Assembly (NCBI GenBank): GCA_030840515.1
Contig: JAVEEJ010000100.1
Span: forward strand, 1 to 5,487
From: Frankiaceae bacterium
Lineage (GTDB): Bacteria > Actinomycetota > Actinomycetes > JAVEEJ01
Direction: 5' to 3'
Length of the DNA: 5,487 nucleotides
In this document: one piece after another, positions 4,737-5,487 of the stretch
Layout: every line of letters starts with the position of its first letter
Numbering within the stretch: position 1 is the stretch's first letter
Notes under the pieces: model-generated
Seen by the model: the letters and a program-made list of their open reading frames with translations, nothing else
Database searches by the model: none
What the model was told of the DNA's origin: nothing
Position numbers and translations under genes: made by a program

Positions 4737-5487
4737 GCGGCTCCCGCAGGGCTGAGCACCTCGACGACTTGGCCGACCAGGTCCACGCCGATGCTGTCGG
4801 TGACCTTCGCCCGGACCAGGTCCCCCACACGCAGCCCAGGCCCGGTGACCGTGGTCGAGCCGTCGACCTCGGGCGCTTGATGCGCCGCGCGGCCCTCAGC
4901 GCTCCAGCCGTCGACGTCTTCGACCAGCACGTCGACCAGCTCGCCCACACGTGCCTCGGCTCGTTCGGCGGTCAGCGCCTCGGCGAGGTCCCCGGTGGTG
5001 GCGAGCCTGTGTGCGATGACGTCCTCGGCCACCTTGTCGTCGTACTCGGCCGCCTCTGTCCCGTCCTCGTCGGAGTAGCCGAACACGCCGATCGCGTCGA
5101 GCCGCGCTGCCTCGAGGAACTGCTGCAGCTCCGCGAGGTCGTCGTCGGTCTCCCCCGGGAACCCGACGATGACGTTGCTCCGTGCACCGGCTTCCGGGGC
5201 CACGGCGCGGACCTCCTCGAGCAGCCGGAGGAAGCTCTCCCGGTCGCCGAATCGCCGCATCCGCCGCAGTACGGGACCGCTCGCGTGCTGGAAGGACAGG
5301 TCGAAGTAGGGCGCCACGCCGTTGGTGGAGGCGATCGTCGCGAGCAGAGACGGCCGGAGTTCCGCCGGCTGCAGGTAGGCGACCCGCACGCGGACGATGC
5401 CCGCGACGGCGGCGAGCTGTGGCAGCAGCGACTCGAGCAGGCGCAGATCGCCGAGGTCCTTGCCGTAGGAGGTCGAGTTCTCGCTGA
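4733..5487 (-). CDS. rimO: Ribosomal protein S12 methylthiotransferase RimO (N-terminus beyond window)
   Basis: About 250 C-terminal residues are visible, to TGA at 4733; the frame stays open to the window edge, so the GTG at 5389 is internal, not the start. RimO is a radical-SAM iron-sulfur enzyme that adds a methylthio group to a conserved aspartate of ribosomal protein S12. The visible part begins SENSTSYGKDLGDLRLLE, continues with YLQPAELRP, YFDLSFQHASGPVLRRMRR and VGFPGET, then GVFGYSDEDGT. This is the later part of the radical-SAM domain. The last 75 or so residues form the TRAM domain, which binds substrate. The UPF0004 domain and the CxxxCxxC cluster motif would lie outside the window. 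The FDLSFQHA form and the pgsA neighbour separate it from MiaB. Its stop overlaps the pgsA start by four bases. Confidence 0.95.
   Translation of the reverse strand, partial: SENSTSYGKDLGDLRLLESLLPQLAAVAGIVRVRVAYLQPAELRPSLLATIASTNGVAPYFDLSFQHASGPVLRRMRRFGDRESFLRLLEEVRAVAPEAGARSNVIVGFPGETDDDLAELQQFLEAARLDAIGVFGYSDEDGTEAAEYDDKVAEDVIAHRLATTGDLAEALTAERAEARVGELVDVLVEDVDGWSAEGRAAHQAPEVDGSTTVTGPGLRVGDLVRAKVTDSIGVDLVGQVVEVLSPAGAA

Noticed and set aside
4733..5389. rimO as a complete short gene starting at GTG 5389
   Set aside because: The frame stays open and reads as typical RimO sequence up to the window edge, so this GTG is internal.
1..5487. CRISPR array, tRNA/rRNA, transposase, toxin-antitoxin or phage-defence genes
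   Set aside because: No regularly spaced repeats, no cloverleaf or rRNA sequence and no recognisable protein motifs of these systems were seen on either strand.

Overview
This is a high-GC actinobacterial chromosome segment. The support is the gene order rimO-pgsA-cinA-clgR on the minus strand, the GC-rich codon use, frequent GTG starts, and a small ClgR-type regulator downstream of pgsA/cinA as in streptomycetes and relatives. In mycobacteria clgR also sits beside a pgsA gene. The exact family cannot be fixed from this window.

Right two thirds (about 1887-5487, all minus strand): a compact, recognisable block read from right to left. It holds the C-terminal half or so of rimO (runs off the window), pgsA, cinA, clgR and a TetR-family regulator. 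rimO and pgsA share an ATGA stop/start overlap, pgsA and cinA overlap by 11 bases, and the TetR frame opens 1 base after the clgR stop. Only cinA-clgR has a gap (55 bases), and that gap holds a plausible clgR promoter with a dyad on its -35 box. The block combines ribosome modification (RimO), phospholipid synthesis (PgsA), pyridine nucleotide recycling (CinA) and control of Clp/Lon proteolysis (ClgR).

Left third (1-1886): an accessory-looking stretch of small, poorly conserved genes in mixed orientation. There is the tail of an unidentified plus-strand gene (1-90) and a two-helix membrane protein (minus, 148-408). Next is a broken four-helix membrane protein gene (minus, 567-891) whose halves lie in two frames, joined by a G-run on its coding strand. 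It is divergent from a four-cysteine lipoprotein gene (plus, 945-1496), which is followed by a one-helix membrane protein (plus, 1612-1869). Inverted repeats lie at both convergent gene ends. None of these small proteins has a function I can name.

The most interesting points are the frameshifted membrane gene, the sharp boundary between the conserved block and the accessory stretch (where the recA region follows in many relatives), the promoter/dyad and Ala-rich tail of ClgR, the TetR regulator coupled to clgR, and a long-range stem in the leader of the small membrane gene. I see no CRISPR array, tRNA, rRNA, transposase or recognisable defence system.
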